DNA from: Novosphingobium percolationis
GTDB lineage: Bacteria > Pseudomonadota > Alphaproteobacteria > Sphingomonadales > Sphingomonadaceae
Direction of reading: 5' to 3'
Assembly: GCF_020179425.1 (NCBI RefSeq)
Contig: NZ_JAILYM010000001.1
Location: 186,001 to 250,000 of the forward strand
Length of the DNA: 64,000 nucleotides
The notes under the pieces were generated by a model. The model was given only the letters and a program-made list of their open reading frames with translations, was not told where the DNA came from and did not search any database. Below are positions 1 to 9,016 of the stretch, one piece after another. Position 1 is the first letter of the stretch. Every line of letters begins with the position of its first letter. The translations under genes and the position numbers were made by a program.

Positions 1-1052
1 GCCAGATAGCCCGCGCCGCCGTGGATCTGCACGCAGCGGTCGGTGACGCGGCCACACATTTCCGAGGCGAACATCTTGAAGGAAGCGGCTTCCATCAGGA
101 CCTTCTGCCCCGCGTCCGCCTTGGCGATGGCATCGCGCATCATGCACTGCGCGGCGTAGATCTCGGCCTGGCTGTCGGCAAGCATCGCCTGGATCAGCTG
201 GAAGTTCGCGATCGGCTCGCCGAACGCCTTGCGTTCATTGGCATAGCGCACGGCTGTATCGAGCGCGCGCTTGGCATAGGCGGTCGCCGCCGCGCCGACC
301 GACAGGCGCCCGTTGTCGAGGCTCTGCATGGCGACGGCAAAGCCCTTGCCCTCTTCGCCGCCGAGCAGCGCCTCACCGGGGACATAGACGTCCTCCATGA
401 TGATGTCGGCGATGTGGCTGCCGCCCTGGCCCATCTTCTTGTCGCTCTTGCCCACGGTGATGCCGGGGGTGTCCATTGGGACGATGAAGGCTGAAACGTG
501 CGCGTTCTTGGGCAGCGATTCCTTGTTGGTGCGGGCCATGATCAGCGCCACCTTCGCGAACGGCGCGTTGGTGATGTAGCGCTTGGTGCCGTTGAGCACA
601 TAGCCGTTACCCGAGCGGACGGCCGTGGTCTGAAGGCCAGCGGAGTCTGAACCCGAGCCAGGTTCGGTGAGGCCGAACGAGGCGATTTCACCGGCGGCGA
701 GGCGCGGGAGCCATTCGGACTTCTGCTCCGCCGTGCCGTTCAGCTTGATCGCCGAGCACACCATGCCGAGGTTGATCGAGGTGATCGAGCGGTAGGCGGG
801 CAGCGCGTAGCTCAATGTGTGGATCGTTTCGACGTACTGGCTGATGTTCATGCCCGCACCGCCGTATTCGACCGGCATGGTCAGGCCGAACAGGCCCATG
901 TCGCGCATCTCTGCCAGGATGTCGTCGGGGATCTTGTCCTCGGCGATGACCTGCGCTTCGGCGGGGATTAGGCGTTCGCGGACGTAGCGCTTGAGCTGTT
1001 CGTGGAACTGCTCGAAGACTTCGGGGTCCATGCCCGTGTTCAGGGTGCTCAT
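1..1052 (-). CDS. Acyl-CoA dehydrogenase (3' end outside window)
   Basis: Probable flavin-dependent acyl-CoA dehydrogenase, which makes the alpha,beta double bond in the first step of acyl-CoA beta-oxidation. Translating the minus strand from the ATG at 1052 gives an open frame to the window edge (about 350 residues; the family is usually 380-400, so a short C-terminal piece is missing). Family signatures seen are FGLTEPGSGSDSAG (FAD/substrate binding), YITNAPFAKVALIMART and, near the edge, QIHGGAGY. The start follows a GGAGAGG-like site. It lies 12 bp downstream of the SDR gene on the same strand, so the two are probably co-transcribed and handle the same acyl-CoA. The substrate cannot be read from sequence. 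Family call is firm. Confidence 0.93.
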   Translation of the reverse strand, partial: MSTLNTGMDPEVFEQFHEQLKRYVRERLIPAEAQVIAEDKIPDDILAEMRDMGLFGLTMPVEYGGAGMNISQYVETIHTLSYALPAYRSITSINLGMVCSAIKLNGTAEQKSEWLPRLAAGEIASFGLTEPGSGSDSAGLQTTAVRSGNGYVLNGTKRYITNAPFAKVALIMARTNKESLPKNAHVSAFIVPMDTPGITVGKSDKKMGQGGSHIADIIMEDVYVPGEALLGGEEGKGFAVAMQSLDNGRLSVGAAATAYAKRALDTAVRYANERKAFGEPIANFQLIQAMLADSQAEIYAAQCMMRDAIAKADAGQKVLMEAASFKMFASEMCGRVTDRCVQIHGGAGYL

Positions 1053-1064
1053 CGGGGCCTCTCC

Positions 1065-1982
1065 TCAGACCGGATCGTAGGGGAAAACGTGGGCCGAAAC
1101 TTCGTCGGCGCGCGCCATCGCGGGCTTGAACGCAGGGATCAGTTCATCGGCAATGGCTTGCGGCGTCCAGCCCTCAAGCTTGACCATCGAACGCACCGGG
1201 CGCGGCTTGTTGAACAGCAGGATCTCGTTCTTGCGTACGGCGAAGATCTGGTTGTTGACGTCTTGCGCCGCATCCGAGGCGAGGAAGGCGACAAGCGGGG
1301 CGATCTTGTCCGCGCTCATCGTCTTCATGCGTTCGACGCGCAGCTTCTGTTCCGGCGTTTCGGCGGGGATCGAAGCGGTCATGCGGCTCCACGCGAAGGG
1401 CGCGATGCAGTTCGAGCGCACGCCCCAGCGCGCCATGTCGAGCGCTATCGAGTGCGACAGGGCGACCAGGCCCAGCTTGGCGGCGGAGTAGTTCGCTTGC
1501 CCCACATTGCCGATCAGGCCGCTGGTCGAGGTGAAGTGGATGAAGCTGCCCGAGCCCTGCTCGCGGAAATAGGGGGTAGCCGCTTTCGACACGTTGAAGG
1601 CGCCGGTCAGGTTCACGTCGATGACGCTGGTCCAGTCCTCGTAGCTCATCTTGTGCCAGATGGTGTCGCGCAGGATGCCCGCATTGTTCACGACCGCGTC
1701 GATGCGACCGAAGCGCTGCACGGCGTCTTCGATGATGGAGGCGGCGGCAGCCGGGTCGGCGACATTGGCGAAGTTGGCATGGGCCCGCCCGCCCGCCGCC
1801 ACGATGTCGGCCACGGTGGTGTCGGCCGGGCTCGCATCGCCGCCATCGCCGCCTTGCGCCACGCCCGGATCGTTGACCACCACGGCAGCGCCTTCGCGCG
1901 CGCAGAGCAACGCGATTTCACGGCCTATGCCACGGCCCGCGCCGGTGATCGCGACGACTTTGCCTTCGAGAATGCCGGGCAT
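1065..1982 (-). CDS. SDR-family 3-hydroxyacyl-CoA dehydrogenase-like oxidoreductase
   Basis: Short-chain dehydrogenase of 305 residues. The N-terminus has the NAD(P) motif TGAGRGIG, followed by NNAG and a YSAAK catalytic pair. The early stretch VVVNDPGVAQGGDGG resembles the SDR domain of peroxisomal-type multifunctional enzyme 2, which oxidises 3-hydroxyacyl-CoA. At 305 residues it has a C-terminal extension beyond the 250-residue core. The ATG at 1982 is chosen because GAGGAGAG lies just upstream; an in-frame ATG further upstream would run into the palindrome region. It is followed 12 bp later by the acyl-CoA dehydrogenase and is divergent from an IclR gene. A joint role in degrading a branched, cyclic or aromatic acyl-CoA is an inference from context. 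Confidence 0.88.
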   Translation of the reverse strand: MPGILEGKVVAITGAGRGIGREIALLCAREGAAVVVNDPGVAQGGDGGDASPADTTVADIVAAGGRAHANFANVADPAAAASIIEDAVQRFGRIDAVVNNAGILRDTIWHKMSYEDWTSVIDVNLTGAFNVSKAATPYFREQGSGSFIHFTSTSGLIGNVGQANYSAAKLGLVALSHSIALDMARWGVRSNCIAPFAWSRMTASIPAETPEQKLRVERMKTMSADKIAPLVAFLASDAAQDVNNQIFAVRKNEILLFNKPRPVRSMVKLEGWTPQAIADELIPAFKPAMARADEVSAHVFPYDPV

Positions 1983-2052
1983 TTCGAGTCTCTCCTCTTC
2001 CTCGGGCAAAGGGCTAACCGCTCGATTAAATAACTTCAACATGGAGAATTGC

Positions 2053-2070
2053 TTTTCACCACAGTGAAAA
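2053..2070. promoter_or_regulatory. Palindromic operator between SDR operon and iclR-type gene
   Basis: Perfect inverted repeat TTTTCAC-CACA-GTGAAAA (7-4-7) in the 101-bp divergent intergenic space, 14 bp before the IclR start and about 70 bp upstream of the SDR start. IclR regulators usually bind such short palindromes in the shared promoter, so this is the likely autoregulatory and target operator. The assignment is inferred from position and symmetry. Confidence 0.6.
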
Positions 2071-2083
2071 TTATGAGCAGGCC

Positions 2084-2836
2084 ATGCCCGGTCCCGTCCG
2101 CTCCGTTTCACAGGCTTTCGCCATCCTGCGCCTGCTGGCAGAGCGCGGGCCGCTGACGCTGTCCGAAGTGGGGCGCGAGACCGGCCTGTCGCCTTCCAGC
2201 GGGCTGAACCTGCTGCGTACGCTGGTGGCCGAAGGTGCGCTGGAGCGCGAGGCGACCGGCAAGCGCTATCGTCTGGCGGAAGGCTGGGCGCGGGCCAGCG
2301 TGCTCGACGGTGGCGGTCTTGCGCAGCGCATCGCGCGGGTGCGTCCGGTACTGGCACGGTTCGCGCGCGAACACGATACCACGACCGGGCTGTGGCAGGT
2401 TGTTTCGGGCGAGCGGTTGGAACTGGTCGCGCTGGGCGAAAGCGGCGAGGCGACCCGCATCCACATGGTCGAAGGGCAGCGCCAGCCGATCGGCGGGGGC
2501 TCCACGGGGCGAGCGCTGGCAGCGGCGGAACAACTCGATCACGCAGAGCTGGAGCGGCGCTTTTCCAAGGTGCGCTGGCGGCGATCGATCGACCGTGCGG
2601 CATGGATCGAGCAGGTCGCGCGCGCAGCCAGCCTCGGCTACGCGGTGGACGACGGGTTCAATCACCCCGGCATCTGTTCGATCAGCGCCGCTGTGCCCGT
2701 GGTGCCGGGCGAGGGGCGGCGACCGCGCTTCTGTCTTTCGGCATCGCTGTTCGCAGGCGCGCGGGGCGAGCGCGAGATCGAGGCGCTTGGCCGGGCGCTG
2801 GTGGCGTTGGCGCGCGAGCCTGCGTTCGCCGAGTGA
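2084..2836 (+). CDS. IclR family transcriptional regulator
   Basis: Protein of 250 residues with the two-domain IclR layout. The N-terminal winged HTH starts at SVSQAFAILRLLAE and includes LTLSEVGRETGLSPSSGLNLLRTL as recognition region; the C-terminal effector domain contains STGRALAAAE and GYAVDDGFNHPGICSISAAVP, which are typical IclR ligand-domain landmarks. It probably represses or activates the divergent SDR / acyl-CoA dehydrogenase pair in response to a small acid or CoA-derived ligand. Length is normal. The ATG at 2084 is taken although the SD is weak; the palindrome at 2053-2070 would overlap its promoter. Confidence 0.92.
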   Translation: MPGPVRSVSQAFAILRLLAERGPLTLSEVGRETGLSPSSGLNLLRTLVAEGALEREATGKRYRLAEGWARASVLDGGGLAQRIARVRPVLARFAREHDTTTGLWQVVSGERLELVALGESGEATRIHMVEGQRQPIGGGSTGRALAAAEQLDHAELERRFSKVRWRRSIDRAAWIEQVARAASLGYAVDDGFNHPGICSISAAVPVVPGEGRRPRFCLSASLFAGARGEREIEALGRALVALAREPAFAE

Positions 2837-2927
2837 GCGCGCGCTAGGGGTTTATGCGGATGGCACTCCTCAAAGGAGCGGAAGCTGCGACCGTGTAAGC
2901 CGTCGGTTCTGCTGATTCCGGGCTGCC

Positions 2928-4232
2928 ATGCTGAAACGCGTCGATACCAACGACATCCAACTCGGTATGTTCATCCACAAGCTGGAGGGGAGTTGGTTCA
3001 AGCACCCTTTCTGGAAGTCGAGCTTCCTGCTGGAAGACAAGCGCACGCTGGACAGCCTGCTCGACAGTGACGTGCCTTCGGTCATCATCGACACCTCGAA
3101 GGGTCGGGACGTGTTGCGCAAGGGGCCTGAACTGGTGGTCGCCAAGGCCCCGCCGGCGACGGCTTCGGGCGGGCGGCCAGCGTTCGGGCAGGCACGGCGC
3201 TCGCCGATCACGGGCGATCGCCTGCCGAGCGAGACTGTGCGGCGTGCGGCGCTGATGCAGGCAGGCGGCAGCGGCGCTGGGCGGGAGTTCGGCGAAGCGC
3301 GCAAGGCGGTGGCGCGCGCGGGTAAGGTGATCAGCCGGGTATTCCTCGAAGCGCGGCTGGGCAAGGTCGTGGCGGCCAGTGACGTGGAGCCGGTGATCGA
3401 GGACATCTACGCCTCGGTTCAGCGCAACCTCTATGCTTTCAACGGGCTGCTGCGGTGCCAGCAGGACAGTGAATACGTCTATCGCCACTCGCTGGCGGTC
3501 AGCGCGCTAATGATCGCGCTGGCACGGACGATGCGGCTGACCCCGCTCGACATGCGCGAGGCGGGGATGGCCGGGCTGCTGATGGACATCGGGGTGGGGC
3601 AATTGCCCGCCGAGGCGCTGGTGGACGGGGACTATCGTGGCCTTTCGCCGGACATGCTGCATCGTCATGTGCTGCTGGGGCACGCGCTGCTGAAGGCGGC
3701 AGGAGACATGCCCGACCAGGTGTTGCGGGTGTGCCTGCGCCATCACGAGCGGATCGACGGCAGCGGCTATCCGCAAGGGCTGGTGGGCGATGACATCGAT
3801 GTGCTGTCGCGTATGGCGGCGGTGTGCGACCTTTACGACAACCTCGTTTCGGGCGGCGCGGGTGAGCCTGCGATGGACCCAGCCGAGGCGATCCGCACGC
3901 TGGATGCGATGGGCCCGACGATCGACCGCGAGGTGTTGCGCTATTTCGTCGACACCGTGGGCGTCTATCCGATCGGTGCGTTCGTCCAGTTGCGCTCGGA
4001 GCGGTTGGCGATGGTCGTCGATGAGGACCCGACGGACAACGCCCGGCCGACGGTGCGGGTGTTCCATTCGCTGCGGACCGGCGGACCGGTGCGGCCCGAC
4101 ACGATCGTGTTGTCGCAATGCTATGGCGAGGACGAGATCGTGGGCAGTGCGGACCCGGCGGCACTGGGGCTGGGCGACGCCGCCGGCTTGCGCGAAAGGC
4201 TTCTACGCGCGGTGGAGCAGGCTGCGCGCTAG
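2928..4232 (+). CDS. DUF3391 / HD-GYP domain protein, HD motif degenerate
   Basis: Protein of 434 residues. Residues 1 to about 110 form a DUF3391-type N-terminal region; residues about 155-340 form an HD-GYP domain of the kind that hydrolyses cyclic di-GMP. Seen motifs are H187 in YRHSLAVS, H252, and HHERIDGSGYP at 272-282 with an intact GYP triad. The central HDIGK motif, however, reads M219-D220-I-G-V, so both the metal-binding histidine and the lysine are replaced. Family knowledge says these residues are needed for phosphodiesterase activity, so the protein may bind c-di-GMP without cleaving it, or have reduced activity. The gene stands alone; a PilZ protein lies 2 kb away. Confidence 0.9.
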   Translation: MLKRVDTNDIQLGMFIHKLEGSWFKHPFWKSSFLLEDKRTLDSLLDSDVPSVIIDTSKGRDVLRKGPELVVAKAPPATASGGRPAFGQARRSPITGDRLPSETVRRAALMQAGGSGAGREFGEARKAVARAGKVISRVFLEARLGKVVAASDVEPVIEDIYASVQRNLYAFNGLLRCQQDSEYVYRHSLAVSALMIALARTMRLTPLDMREAGMAGLLMDIGVGQLPAEALVDGDYRGLSPDMLHRHVLLGHALLKAAGDMPDQVLRVCLRHHERIDGSGYPQGLVGDDIDVLSRMAAVCDLYDNLVSGGAGEPAMDPAEAIRTLDAMGPTIDREVLRYFVDTVGVYPIGAFVQLRSERLAMVVDEDPTDNARPTVRVFHSLRTGGPVRPDTIVLSQCYGEDEIVGSADPAALGLGDAAGLRERLLRAVEQAAR

Positions 4233-4250
4233 GTGCGCTGCCCTCAAGCC

Positions 4251-4283
4251 AAAAAAAGGGCCGCCCGGTTGCCCTGGCGGCCC
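4251..4283 (-). terminator. Rho-independent terminator for the minus-strand FAD gene
   Basis: An 8-bp GC stem GGGCCGCC / GGCGGCCC (4258-4265 and 4276-4283) with a 10-nt loop. On the minus strand it is followed directly by a run of seven T (complement of A7 at 4251-4257). It lies about 150 bp past the stop of the FAD-dependent gene. On the plus strand it could also help end the HD-GYP transcript, but the T-run there is weak. Confidence 0.8.
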
Positions 4284-4434
4284 TGGAAGTTTTGGGAGAG
4301 GATGCCTGAAAGGCCCGTCCTATGTGCCTCCGACTCGGTGTTTGTGCAAGTGCGAACAAAGCAAGTGGCGTTGCATTTTTTGCACTCATACGATTTCGCG
4401 GCGGTTTTTCTGACCTTTGCGCCTGGCCAAACGA

Positions 4435-6087
4435 TCAGGTCTTCGCGCTCGTGTCCAAATTTGTGCGCTGCAGCAGGTCGAGGGCCAGCGCCTCGGCGAC
4501 CTTGATCCCATCGACCGCCGCTGAAAGAATGCCACCCGCATAGCCCGCGCCTTCGCCCGCCGGGTAGAGACCGGGGGTATTGAGGCTCTGCAGGTCGTGC
4601 CCGCGCGTGATGCGCACGGGCGACGACGTGCGCGTCTCCACCCCGGTCAGGATCACGTCGGGGTGATCGTATCCCGGTACCTGCCGTCCAAACACCGGCA
4701 GCGCCTCGCGGAAGGACTGCAGCACGTAGTCGGGCAGGCACCGGGCGAGGTCGGTCAGGTGGACGCCCGGCTGGTAGCTGGGGATCACCGCGCCGAAATC
4801 GCCGCTCGATGCGCGGTTTTCCAGCAGGTCGCCCAGCTTCTGGCCGGGCGCCTTGTAGTTGGAACCGCCCGCCGTGAAGGCGAGGCTTTCCCACTTGCGC
4901 TGGAAGGCGATGCCCGCCAGCGGCCCGCCGGGGTAGTCGCGCGACGGGTCGATATCGACGACCAGACCCGAATTGGCGTTGAACTCGGCGCGCGAATACT
5001 GGCTCATGCCATTGGTGACGACGCGGCCTTCCTCGCTCGTGGCGGCAACCACGCGCCCGCCGGGGCACATGCAGAAGCTGTAGACGGTGCGGCCCGTCGA
5101 TTTGGCCTGATGCGACAGCGCATAGGCGGCGGGGCCGAGGATCTGGTTGCCCGCGAAGGGGCCATAGCGCGCCTTGTCGATCCAGCTTTGCGGGTGTTCG
5201 ATGCGCACGCCGATGGCAAAGGGCTTGGCTTCGATGTGAACGCCGCGATCGTGCAGGACGTGGAAGGTGTCGCGCGCGGAATGGCCCACCGCCATGATCA
5301 CGTGGCTGGCGGGCAGGAACTCGCCGGTGGACAGGTGCAGGCCCTTCAGCGTTCGCTGGCCGTCCTTCTCCTCGATCTCGAAGTCTTCGACTCGGGTCTG
5401 GAAGCGGTATTCGCCGCCCAACTTCTCGATCGTCTCGCGTATCGACATGACCATGGTGACGAGGCGGAAGGTGCCGATGTGGGGGTGCGCCTCGGTCAGG
5501 ATGTCGTCGGGGGCGCCGGCCTTGACGAATTCGACCAGCACCTTGCGCCCGAGATGCCGGGGATCCTTGATGCGGCTGTAGAGCTTGCCGTCGGAGAAAG
5601 TGCCTGCCCCGCCTTCGCCGAACTGGACGTTGGATTCGGGCGTGAGGACCGAGCGGCGCCACAGGCCCCAGGTGTCCTTGGTGCGTTCGCGCACGGCCTT
5701 GCCGCGTTCGACGATGATCGGCTTGAGCCCCATCTGCGCGAGGATCAGCGCGGCGAGCAGCCCGCACGGCCCTGCACCGATCACGACCGGGCGCTGTCCG
5801 CACCAGCCATCGGGCGCCATGACCGGAAAGCGGTAGGCGGTGTCGGGCGAGGGGCGCACGTGCTGATCGCCTGCATGGCGCGCCAGCACGGCGGCTTCGT
5901 CGGCCACGGTGGCGTCGATGGCATAGACCAGCTTGATCGCGGTCTTCTTGCGCGCATCGTTACCGCGCTTGGCCACCGCATAGCGGACCAGTTCGCCCGG
6001 CTCGATCTCCAGCCGTTCGCAGATCGCGCGGTCGAGATCTTCTGGCGAGTGGTCGAGCGGAAGCTTCAGGTCGGTCAGGCGCAGCAT
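4435..6087 (-). CDS. FAD-dependent dehydrogenase of the COG2509 type
   Basis: Protein of 550 residues with a dinucleotide-binding motif VIGAGPCGLLAALILAQMG about residue 101, followed by VQFGEGGAGTFSDGKLYSRI, the hallmark of the uncharacterised COG2509 FAD-dependent dehydrogenases. Further landmarks are MAVGHSARDTF, FCMCPGGRVVAATSE and a C-terminal GLYPAGEGAGYAGGI that closes the FAD site. No signal peptide is seen. The natural substrate of the family is not known to me. It is last in a same-strand run (aldo/keto reductase, PilZ, this gene), but the gaps do not prove an operon. A strong terminator lies downstream. Confidence 0.88.
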   Translation of the reverse strand: MLRLTDLKLPLDHSPEDLDRAICERLEIEPGELVRYAVAKRGNDARKKTAIKLVYAIDATVADEAAVLARHAGDQHVRPSPDTAYRFPVMAPDGWCGQRPVVIGAGPCGLLAALILAQMGLKPIIVERGKAVRERTKDTWGLWRRSVLTPESNVQFGEGGAGTFSDGKLYSRIKDPRHLGRKVLVEFVKAGAPDDILTEAHPHIGTFRLVTMVMSIRETIEKLGGEYRFQTRVEDFEIEEKDGQRTLKGLHLSTGEFLPASHVIMAVGHSARDTFHVLHDRGVHIEAKPFAIGVRIEHPQSWIDKARYGPFAGNQILGPAAYALSHQAKSTGRTVYSFCMCPGGRVVAATSEEGRVVTNGMSQYSRAEFNANSGLVVDIDPSRDYPGGPLAGIAFQRKWESLAFTAGGSNYKAPGQKLGDLLENRASSGDFGAVIPSYQPGVHLTDLARCLPDYVLQSFREALPVFGRQVPGYDHPDVILTGVETRTSSPVRITRGHDLQSLNTPGLYPAGEGAGYAGGILSAAVDGIKVAEALALDLLQRTNLDTSAKT

Positions 6088-6127
6088 CGGCCCGCCCTAC
6101 CGGTTGTGTCGCGCGATGAAAAGCGCC

Positions 6128-6430
6128 TCAGCCGCCGCAGCGTTCGACGACGGCGTCGAACACCGCCGGATGGAGCGGTTCAGGGAACGAACAGCCCGCG
6201 ATGAAGCCCTCGGACCACATTACCACGGCGCGGCGAGGTTCGAGCCCGGGGAGGGTAACCCACACGATTTCGCCCACGGCGAGCCGGTCGGAGCTTTGCA
6301 GCCGCAGGCCATGCTCCGACAGGTCGACCACTTCTGCACCAAGCCGCGCGACGCGACGTCGGTATTGCGCGCGCACGTTGACGACGCGACGTGGCGAACG
6401 ACGCTCGATCATCGGTCGTGAAGGTTCCAT
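6128..6430 (-). CDS. Small single-domain PilZ protein
   Basis: Protein of 100 residues that is essentially one PilZ domain, a receptor fold for cyclic di-GMP. The RxxxR element appears as ERRSPRR near residues 9-15 and the second element as DLSEHGLRL near residue 36, matching the D/NxSxxG consensus; VMWSEGFIAGCSF closes the barrel. It has no other domain, so it must act by binding a partner. Stand-alone PilZ proteins of this size are common in sphingomonads. With the HD-GYP protein at 2.9 kb it suggests local c-di-GMP signalling, but no shared operon is seen. Confidence 0.85.
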   Translation of the reverse strand: MEPSRPMIERRSPRRVVNVRAQYRRRVARLGAEVVDLSEHGLRLQSSDRLAVGEIVWVTLPGLEPRRAVVMWSEGFIAGCSFPEPLHPAVFDAVVERCGG

Positions 6431-6518
6431 CCGCGCACTCCCGAAACCAGCGGCGGGCTGCTGGCCCGCCCGCCGCGATCGACCTTAGCACAAGCGCGTA
6501 TGAAAAGCGCTTAACCGC

Positions 6519-7562
6519 TCAGGGGCAGGGGTCGGGGAAGGCGCGATAGGCCGCCTCGATGGCGTCGAGCACGTCCTTCGACAACTGCAAGTCCTTGCTG
6601 CCCAAGGCGATCTTGAGCTGATCCATCGACGTGGCGCCGATGATGTTGGAGGTGACGAAGGGCTGCGCCGTCACCCACGCGATGGCCATGGCCGAGGGAT
6701 CGAGCCCGAAAGCGTGCGCGATGCCGACATAGCGGGCGACCGCACCATCGCGATTCGGGGTTTCGTAGCGGGTGAACTGGCTGGCCACGTCCATGCGCGA
6801 ACCCTTGGGGATCACCCCGCCCAGGTACTTGCCCGAAAGGTAGCCCGAGGCGAGCGGCGAATAGGCGAGCAGGCCCACATGCTCGCGCAGCGCGAATTCG
6901 GACAGGCCGATTTCGAACTGGCGGTTGAGCAGGTTGTAGGCGTTCTGGATCGAGACCGGGCGCGGCTGGGCCTTTTCGCGCGAGACGCGCAGGAATTCCG
7001 AAACGCCCCACGGTGTTTCGTTCGACAGGCCGAAGCTGCGGATCTTGCCCGCCTTGACCAGATCGTCGAGCACGGCGACCGTTTCCTCGATCGGCGTCGT
7101 ATCGGCCGCATCGTTCAACCGGCGCAGGCCGCGCCCGCCGAACATCGGCACGGTGCGATCGGGCCAGTGCAACTGGTAGAGATCGAGATAGTCGGTGCGA
7201 AGCTTCTTCAGGCTCTCGTCCAGCGCCAGCTCGATGTTCCGGCGGTCGAGGTGGTTGTTGCCGCCACGCAGCGCTTCATAGCGCGAGGGGCCGGAGACCT
7301 TGCTCGCCAGCACGATCTTGTCGCGCTGGCCCCGGCTGGCGATCCATGTGCCAAGGTACTGCTCGGTGCGCCCGCGCGTTTCGGCGGTGTTGGGGGTGAC
7401 CGGATACATCTCGGCGGTGTCGAGGAAGTTCACGCCCTGATCGAGCGCGTAGTCGATCTGTTCGTGGGCTTCGGCTTCGGTGTTCTGCGAGCCCCAGGTC
7501 ATCGTGCCGAGGCAGATCGCGCTGACGCTGATGTCCGTGCGGCCAAGCTTGCGGTATTCCAT
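6519..7562 (-). CDS. Aldo/keto reductase (Tas-like)
   Basis: NADPH-dependent aldehyde/ketone reductase of 347 residues. It starts MEYRKLGRTDISVSAICLGTMTWG and keeps the catalytic tetrad: D and Y in NFLDTAEMY, K in IVLASK, H in LYQLHWPDR. NADPH site landmarks are GLSNETPWG and PLASGYLSGKY. The long loop after LHWPDR and the length match the Tas / YajO-like subgroup. The ATG at 7562 is chosen because the protein then begins at the family start; the open frame upstream lacks a good site. It is divergent from the dipeptidase gene. The physiological substrate is not readable from sequence. Confidence 0.9.
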   Translation of the reverse strand: MEYRKLGRTDISVSAICLGTMTWGSQNTEAEAHEQIDYALDQGVNFLDTAEMYPVTPNTAETRGRTEQYLGTWIASRGQRDKIVLASKVSGPSRYEALRGGNNHLDRRNIELALDESLKKLRTDYLDLYQLHWPDRTVPMFGGRGLRRLNDAADTTPIEETVAVLDDLVKAGKIRSFGLSNETPWGVSEFLRVSREKAQPRPVSIQNAYNLLNRQFEIGLSEFALREHVGLLAYSPLASGYLSGKYLGGVIPKGSRMDVASQFTRYETPNRDGAVARYVGIAHAFGLDPSAMAIAWVTAQPFVTSNIIGATSMDQLKIALGSKDLQLSKDVLDAIEAAYRAFPDPCP

Positions 7563-7701
7563 CGGTGGCTTCCATCCCTTCGCATCTGGTTTGCGCGCGG
7601 GTGGTATGGAGCGGCCCGGCCTTACGCAACCGCGAAAAGGACGACTACGCTTTGGTACAACGCATTTGACAGAACCGCGGGGGGCGGCTGCATTGGCAAT
7701 C

Positions 7702-8907
7702 ATGATCACACGCCTTCGCCCGCTGCTCGCCGGGATCGCCTGCCTTGCCCTCGCGTCCGTCGCCGTGGCGAAGCCCGCGCCCTCGTTGCACGAGCGCGTG
7801 CTGACGCTCGACACGCACCTCGATACGCCCGCCTCGCTCGACCTGCCGGGCTGGTCGATCATGGATGCGCACGAGGGTGATTACACGCAGGTCGATCTGC
7901 CGCGCATGAAGAAGGGCGGGCTGGATGGCGGGTTCTGGGCGATCTACACCGCGCAAGGACCGCTTGACCCGGACTCGACGCGTAAGGCCCGCGATTTCGC
8001 CTTCCGCCGCGCGGCGCAGATCCGCGAGATGGTGGCGGCGCACCCCGATGCGTTCGTGCTGGCCGACAAGGCTGCCGATGCCGCGCCGATCAAGGCGACG
8101 GGCAAGCGCGTGGTCTATCTCTCGATCGAGAACGCCTGGCCGCTGGGCGACGATCCTTCGCTGCTGGAGGTGTTCCACACGCTTGGCGTGCGCATTTCAG
8201 GCTTCACGCATTTCCGCACGAACCAGTTCGCCGACAGCGCGACCGACAAGCCGAAGTGGGACGGCCTCAGCCCGCTGGGCGTACAACTGCTGGCCGAAAT
8301 GAACCGGCTGGGCGTGGTGCCCGACCTGTCGCACAGTTCGGACGCGGCGCTTGCCGATGCGCTGCGCCTGTCGAAGACGCCGGTGATCCTGTCGCATTCG
8401 GGCTGCCGCGCGATCTACGACCATCCCCGCAACGTCAGCGACGACCAGTTGCGCGCGCTGGCGGCGCAGGGTGGGGTCATCCAGATCAATTCGGTCTATC
8501 TCAAGAAGGGCGAGCCGAACCCGGAGCGGGAAGCGGCGATGAAGGCGCTGGAGGCGAAGTACCCCGAAGGCACGCGGCTGACGGGCGAGCAACGCGCGGC
8601 GATGCTGGCGGAACGGCGCGCAATCGACCGGCTCCATCCGGAGACGGGCCGCGCGACGTTCGAGCTGTTCATGGCCAATGTGCTGCACGCGCTGAAGGTG
8701 GCGGGCGTGGACCATGTCGGCATCGGCGCAGACTGGGACGGTGGCGGCGGCGTTGCGGGCATGGAAGACGTGGCCGACCTGCCCAAGGTGACGGCGGCGC
8801 TGGTCGCGGCAGGCTACAGCGAGGCGGACGTGGGCAAGATCTGGTCCGGCAACGCGCTGCGCGTGCTGGCGGCGGCGGAAGCCGAAGCGGCGCGGGAGGC
8901 TGGGTAG
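7702..8907 (+). CDS. Membrane-dipeptidase-like zinc peptidase (M19), secreted
   Basis: Protein of 401 residues of peptidase family M19, which cleaves dipeptides using two zinc ions in a TIM-barrel. A Sec signal peptide (about residues 1-24, RLRPLLAGIACLALASVAVA) points to the periplasm. Metal-site motifs are seen in order: HLD in DTHLDTP, E in YLSIENAWPLGDD, H in DLSHSS, H in LSHSGCRAIYDHPRN and D in GIGADWDGG. The ATG at 7702 is chosen because it opens the signal peptide. Sphingomonad relatives are common. It may salvage peptidoglycan- or protein-derived dipeptides. It is divergent from the aldo/keto reductase, sharing a 139-bp promoter region. Confidence 0.9.
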   Translation: MITRLRPLLAGIACLALASVAVAKPAPSLHERVLTLDTHLDTPASLDLPGWSIMDAHEGDYTQVDLPRMKKGGLDGGFWAIYTAQGPLDPDSTRKARDFAFRRAAQIREMVAAHPDAFVLADKAADAAPIKATGKRVVYLSIENAWPLGDDPSLLEVFHTLGVRISGFTHFRTNQFADSATDKPKWDGLSPLGVQLLAEMNRLGVVPDLSHSSDAALADALRLSKTPVILSHSGCRAIYDHPRNVSDDQLRALAAQGGVIQINSVYLKKGEPNPEREAAMKALEAKYPEGTRLTGEQRAAMLAERRAIDRLHPETGRATFELFMANVLHALKVAGVDHVGIGADWDGGGGVAGMEDVADLPKVTAALVAAGYSEADVGKIWSGNALRVLAAAEAEAAREAG

Positions 8908-9016
8908 GTTTTGGGGGCTATTAGGGCGTTGTGTGCAAAATCTGCCGTTCTGGATACGACGACATTGCCACCATACGAAGGTCGCGTAGAAGTCACGGTG
9001 ATGGTCTGGAGGTCAA

